64,000 nucleotides of DNA from positions 155,352 through 219,351 of the forward strand of contig UQKQ01000002.1 of NCBI GenBank assembly GCA_900541645.1, given 5' to 3'. Below the pieces are notes generated by a model. The model did not search any database, was not told where the DNA came from, and worked only from the letters and a program-made list of their open reading frames with translations. This DNA is from an uncultured Collinsella sp. Lineage in GTDB: Bacteria; Actinomycetota; Coriobacteriia; Coriobacteriales; Coriobacteriaceae. A program made the position numbers and the translations under genes. This document shows, piece after piece, positions 61,278 through 64,000 of this stretch. Each line of letters begins with the position of its first letter. Within the stretch, counting starts at the first letter, position 1.

Positions 61278-62243
61278 ATGCCTCAAAGCGCACACCCCCA
61301 TCGGAAACTCAAGATAGCCGGCGTTGTTGCGTTGGTGCTCGTCGTCGCGCTGCTTGGATTTGCCGGCAACTTTTTGTTTGACTTTGCCTTGAACCCCCAA
61401 GCGCCGTACACCATGAAGATGATGCAGGATAGCAAGAACGACAAAGAAGGTGAGCAGCCGGATGCCGAGGACACCGAGGCGCGGGCATGGTTTAAGGAAA
61501 ACCGCAAGAGCAGCAGCCTCACCGCCGATGACGGAACCGAGCTCGCCGCTTGGTATTTCGCCGCCTCGGAGAACACCCACGATTACGCTGTCTGCCTACA
61601 CGGATACACCGATGAGCCCATCGGTATGGCCCGATACGTCAAGCGCTTCCACGACCGCGGCATGAACGTACTCGCACCCGCCGCCCGCGCCCACGAGCGC
61701 TCCGGCGGCGACTATATCGGCATGGGCTGGCCCGAGCGCCTCGACATCGTCGCATGGATCGAGCAAATCGTTCAGGCCGACCCCGAGGCGCGCATCCTGG
61801 TCTTTGGTGAGTCGATGGGTGCGGCGATGGCCATGAACGTCGCGGGGGAATCGCTACCCTCTAATGTTAGGTGCATCATCGAGGACTGTGGCTATACGAG
61901 TGTTTGGGACGAGTTTTCCCTACAGCTCAAGGACGTGTTCGGCCTGCCCAGCTTCCCCTTGCTCGATGTGGCGAACCTGGTGTGCAACGTGCGTGCAGGC
62001 TACGACTTTCATACGGCGAGCAGCGTGGAGCAACTCAAACACGCGACGGTTCCCATGCTGTTTATCCACGGCGACCAGGACACCTTTGTGCCGTACGACA
62101 TGCTCGACCAAAACTACGACGCGTGCGCCAGCAAGGTCAAGCAAAAGCTCACCATCCATGGCGCCACCCACGCCAAGAGTGCGCAAGTTGACCCCGAGCT
62201 CTACTGGAATACGGTCGACGACTTCCTCGGAAAGAATTTTTAG
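61278..62243 (+). CDS. Membrane-anchored alpha/beta hydrolase
   Basis: 321 residues. One N-terminal transmembrane helix (IAGVVALVLVVALLGFAGNFLF), then an alpha/beta-hydrolase domain facing outside: oxyanion strand CLHGYTDEP, nucleophile elbow FGESMGAA (Ser), a late acid in IHGDQDTFVP (Asp) and His in HGATHAKS. It resembles the BEM46/YqkD-like hydrolases; substrate unknown. AAGGAG precedes the ATG. A MITE-like repeat and a terminator follow. Confidence 0.92.
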   Translation: MPQSAHPHRKLKIAGVVALVLVVALLGFAGNFLFDFALNPQAPYTMKMMQDSKNDKEGEQPDAEDTEARAWFKENRKSSSLTADDGTELAAWYFAASENTHDYAVCLHGYTDEPIGMARYVKRFHDRGMNVLAPAARAHERSGGDYIGMGWPERLDIVAWIEQIVQADPEARILVFGESMGAAMAMNVAGESLPSNVRCIIEDCGYTSVWDEFSLQLKDVFGLPSFPLLDVANLVCNVRAGYDFHTASSVEQLKHATVPMLFIHGDQDTFVPYDMLDQNYDACASKVKQKLTIHGATHAKSAQVDPELYWNTVDDFLGKNF

Positions 62244-62280
62244 GCAAAAAGCAACGTCCGGGGCTTTATCTGACCCCCTA

Positions 62281-62413
62281 TTTTCGGAAGTATGCGGCAA
62301 AATCTGGAACTGCCGACCAGACCGCAGTTTTATCAACAATTTATCAGGAGTTTTGTTGCCAAAAAACGTCGTGTGCTCGGCGGTCTCGAAATTTGCCGCA
62401 TACTTCCGGAAAA
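62281..62413. mobile_element. MITE-like inverted-repeat element (133 bp)
   Basis: Imperfect ~36-bp inverted ends: TTTTCGGAAGTATGCGGC followed by AAA and TGCCGA at the left, the complement at the right ending TTCCGGAAAA. The centre is AT-rich without a gene. Single copy in this window. Confidence 0.65.
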
Positions 62414-62447
62414 CCGCCCGCGAGCGCTGTGCTCGCGGGCGGCTTTT
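62414..62447 (+). terminator. Terminator after the hydrolase gene
   Basis: CCGCCCGCGAGC-gctgt-GCTCGCGGGCGG followed by CTTTT; 12-bp perfect stem, directly after the MITE-like element. Confidence 0.85.
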
Positions 62448-62494
62448 GCTCGACTTACGCCACAAAGTCACTTGATATGTTCAATAGCTAGGTG

Positions 62495-63700
62495 CTACTT
62501 GACCTCGATGAGCTCATACTCGCTCGTGCCCAGGCCGATCTTCTCGGCATGCGCGATGCACGCGCGCCAGTCGGTGTCGGGATGCGTGATGCAGAAGGGA
62601 TCCTTGGCCTGCTCGCCCTCCAGACGCTCGTGATTATGCTCCATCTTGGCCGCGCTGTCGGTAAGCTCGGTGTTAGGCAGCGGCTCGGACGCCAGGACGG
62701 CGTCGGCGCAGGCCTGGTCGATGGCGACCGGGTCGAAGCTCGCGAACATGCCGATGTCGTTGACGATGGGCGTGTCGTTTTCGGGATGGCAATCGCAGTT
62801 GGGGCTGATGTCCATGGCGAGCGAGATGTGGAAGCTCGGACGGTCCTGAACAATGGCCTTCGTGTACTCAGCGATCTTGTAGTTGAGTACGTCGGCCGCG
62901 GCATCATAGTCGGGCTTGATGCAGTCCTGGTTGCACGCCGCAATGCAGCGTCCGCAGCCCACGCAGCGATCGTGGTCGATGGCGGCCACGTGCACCGTGC
63001 GGGCGTTGCCGTTGGCAAGCTCGCGCTCGCGGGTGTCGTCAAACGAGATAGCGTTGTGCGCGCAGATCTTTTCACAGGCACGGCAGCCAATGCAGTGCTC
63101 GGTCGCGACGTTCGGCTTGCCGGCGGCATGCTGCTCCATCTTGCCGGCACGGCTGCCGCCTCCCATACCCAGGTTCTTCATGGCGCCGCCAAAGCCGGCC
63201 TGCTCATGGCCCTTAAAGTGGGTGAGGCTAATCACGATATCGGCATCCATGAGCGCCTGGCCGATCTTAGCCTCGTGCACGTACTCTCCGCCCTCGACCG
63301 GGACGAGCGCCTCGTCGGTACCCTTGAGGCCGTCGGCGATGATGACCTGGCAGCCCGTGGCGTACGGGGTAAAGCCGTTCTGGTAGGCGGTATCGATGTG
63401 CTCGAGCGCGTTTTTGCGGCTACCGACATAGAGCGTATTGCAGTCGGTAAGGAAGGGCTTGCCGCCCAGCTCCTTCACGACATCCGCGACGGCGCGGGCG
63501 TAGTTGGGGCGCAAAAAGCTCAGGTTGCCCAACTCGCCAAAGTGAATCTTGATGGCGACGAACTTGTTCTCAAAGTCAATCTGCTCGATACCGGCGTGAC
63601 GGATGAGGCGCTTGAGCTTGTCGAGCTGGCTCTCGCGAGCATGCGTGCGCAGGTTGGTGAAGTACACCTTAGCGGGTGCTGCGGGTGCAGTTGCGGTCAT
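62495..63700 (-). CDS. DUF362 iron-sulfur protein
   Basis: 401 residues from the ATG at 63700 (GAGGGG upstream). A DUF362 domain (~10-185, KIHFGELGNLSFLRP) is followed by two ferredoxin motifs, CIGCRACEKIC (~205) and CVGCGRCIAAC (~245), binding two [4Fe-4S] clusters, then a second DUF362 half with CDCHPENDTPIVNDIG. The role is unsettled; such proteins are common in anaerobes. Single gene, with promoter space and repeats upstream. Confidence 0.92.
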   Translation of the reverse strand: MTATAPAAPAKVYFTNLRTHARESQLDKLKRLIRHAGIEQIDFENKFVAIKIHFGELGNLSFLRPNYARAVADVVKELGGKPFLTDCNTLYVGSRKNALEHIDTAYQNGFTPYATGCQVIIADGLKGTDEALVPVEGGEYVHEAKIGQALMDADIVISLTHFKGHEQAGFGGAMKNLGMGGGSRAGKMEQHAAGKPNVATEHCIGCRACEKICAHNAISFDDTRERELANGNARTVHVAAIDHDRCVGCGRCIAACNQDCIKPDYDAAADVLNYKIAEYTKAIVQDRPSFHISLAMDISPNCDCHPENDTPIVNDIGMFASFDPVAIDQACADAVLASEPLPNTELTDSAAKMEHNHERLEGEQAKDPFCITHPDTDWRACIAHAEKIGLGTSEYELIEVK

Positions 63701-63784
63701 AGATATATCCCCTCGGTCTATATGGCGTTACAGACATAGAGGATGGTACCCGTTAAAGCGGGGTTGAAGTCAAGCGCCGCACCT

Positions 63785-63910
63785 GGCCACTCATTGGGGA
63801 CAGACTTAAATGAGTGCCGCCAGGGACAGCCCTTGTCAGCCCGGCCGGCGAGCGGGCAGATCGGCAAAGACTGTCCCCGATGACTAGTCGTTTAGGAACG
63901 TCCATTACAG
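63785..63910. repeat. GGGGACA-core repeats at the right edge
   Basis: ACTCATT (63789-63795) and AATGAGT (63809-63815) around GGGGACAGACTTA, the inverse of the copies at 13950 and 37941; then GGGACAG...CTGTCCC around a GC palindrome and GATGACTAGTC with GGAACGTCC. No gene is seen from 63701 to the end. Confidence 0.65.
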
Positions 63911-64000
63911 TCGAAATTGTCAGCCCGGGCCCGTCTCGGGCTACGATTGAGGCGCGCCCAGAACGGGCCGCCGACCGGGCGCCCGCGCACGGCCGAACGT

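Overview
The window looks like chromosome of a high-GC actinobacterium of the class Coriobacteriia, most likely Collinsella or a close gut relative. The reasons are the high GC content, a dnaK-grpE-dnaJ-hspR operon of the actinobacterial type, a DUF5692 gene, a nadABC operon that ends in niaR, hydrogenase maturation genes without respiratory-chain genes nearby, and iron-sulfur and fermentative proteins. The genus is inferred from gene content and style, not from a marker gene. No rRNA, tRNA or CRISPR array was seen.

Layout. 1-2950: the 5' end of an iron-sulfur oxidoreductase diverges from a TetR regulator and a DUF5692 membrane protein, with two perfect TTGAC/GTCAA palindromes between them. 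3000-6360: a membrane-anchored protein, a DUF4143-type ATPase behind a 25-bp perfect inverted repeat, and a small protein. 6400-18420: the heat-shock block, clpB and dnaK-grpE-dnaJ-hspR, with an aconitase-like hydratase and two small membrane proteins between. clpB and dnaK share one 27-bp operator-like sequence. 18900-23320: a ferredoxin, then nadA-nadB-nadC-niaR behind a 19-bp inverted repeat that overlaps a good promoter. 23340-27310: repeats, a decayed IS3 fragment, an intact IS3-family element that ends in the stop codon of a neighbouring membrane protein, and a truncated sensor kinase. 27320-34520: thioredoxin, nikR and hypF, hypC, hypD, hypE (nickel and [NiFe]-hydrogenase maturation). 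34600-38820: HAD phosphatase, lipoprotein, glucose-type IIA protein, a deletion scar between a GH1 glycosidase and an RpiR regulator, and pyrE. 38940-43740: a possible leader ORF, the Mg2+ ATPase mgtA and a second DUF4143 ATPase. 43767-51340: 6-phospho-beta-glucosidase, DUF4867, luxS, nucleoside hydrolase with ribokinase, and an OatA-like acyltransferase. 51860-61100: an Nramp-related probable Mg2+ transporter with an MgtE-like partner, a NodB-fold protein with changed metal ligands, PRC-barrel, YtxH, cyanophycin-synthetase-N-like, CNNM and hemolysin III proteins. 61278-63700: an alpha/beta hydrolase and a DUF362 iron-sulfur protein.

The most unusual content is between the genes. At least six families of palindromic repeats recur. 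One is a 115-160 nt element present three times, with unrelated stem sequences that keep pairing around the same unpaired bases. Another is a set of hairpins with different arms around a GGGGACA-like core. Many of these elements begin within a few bases of a gene's stop codon, so they probably shape transcript 3' ends, or are mobile hairpins that settle there.
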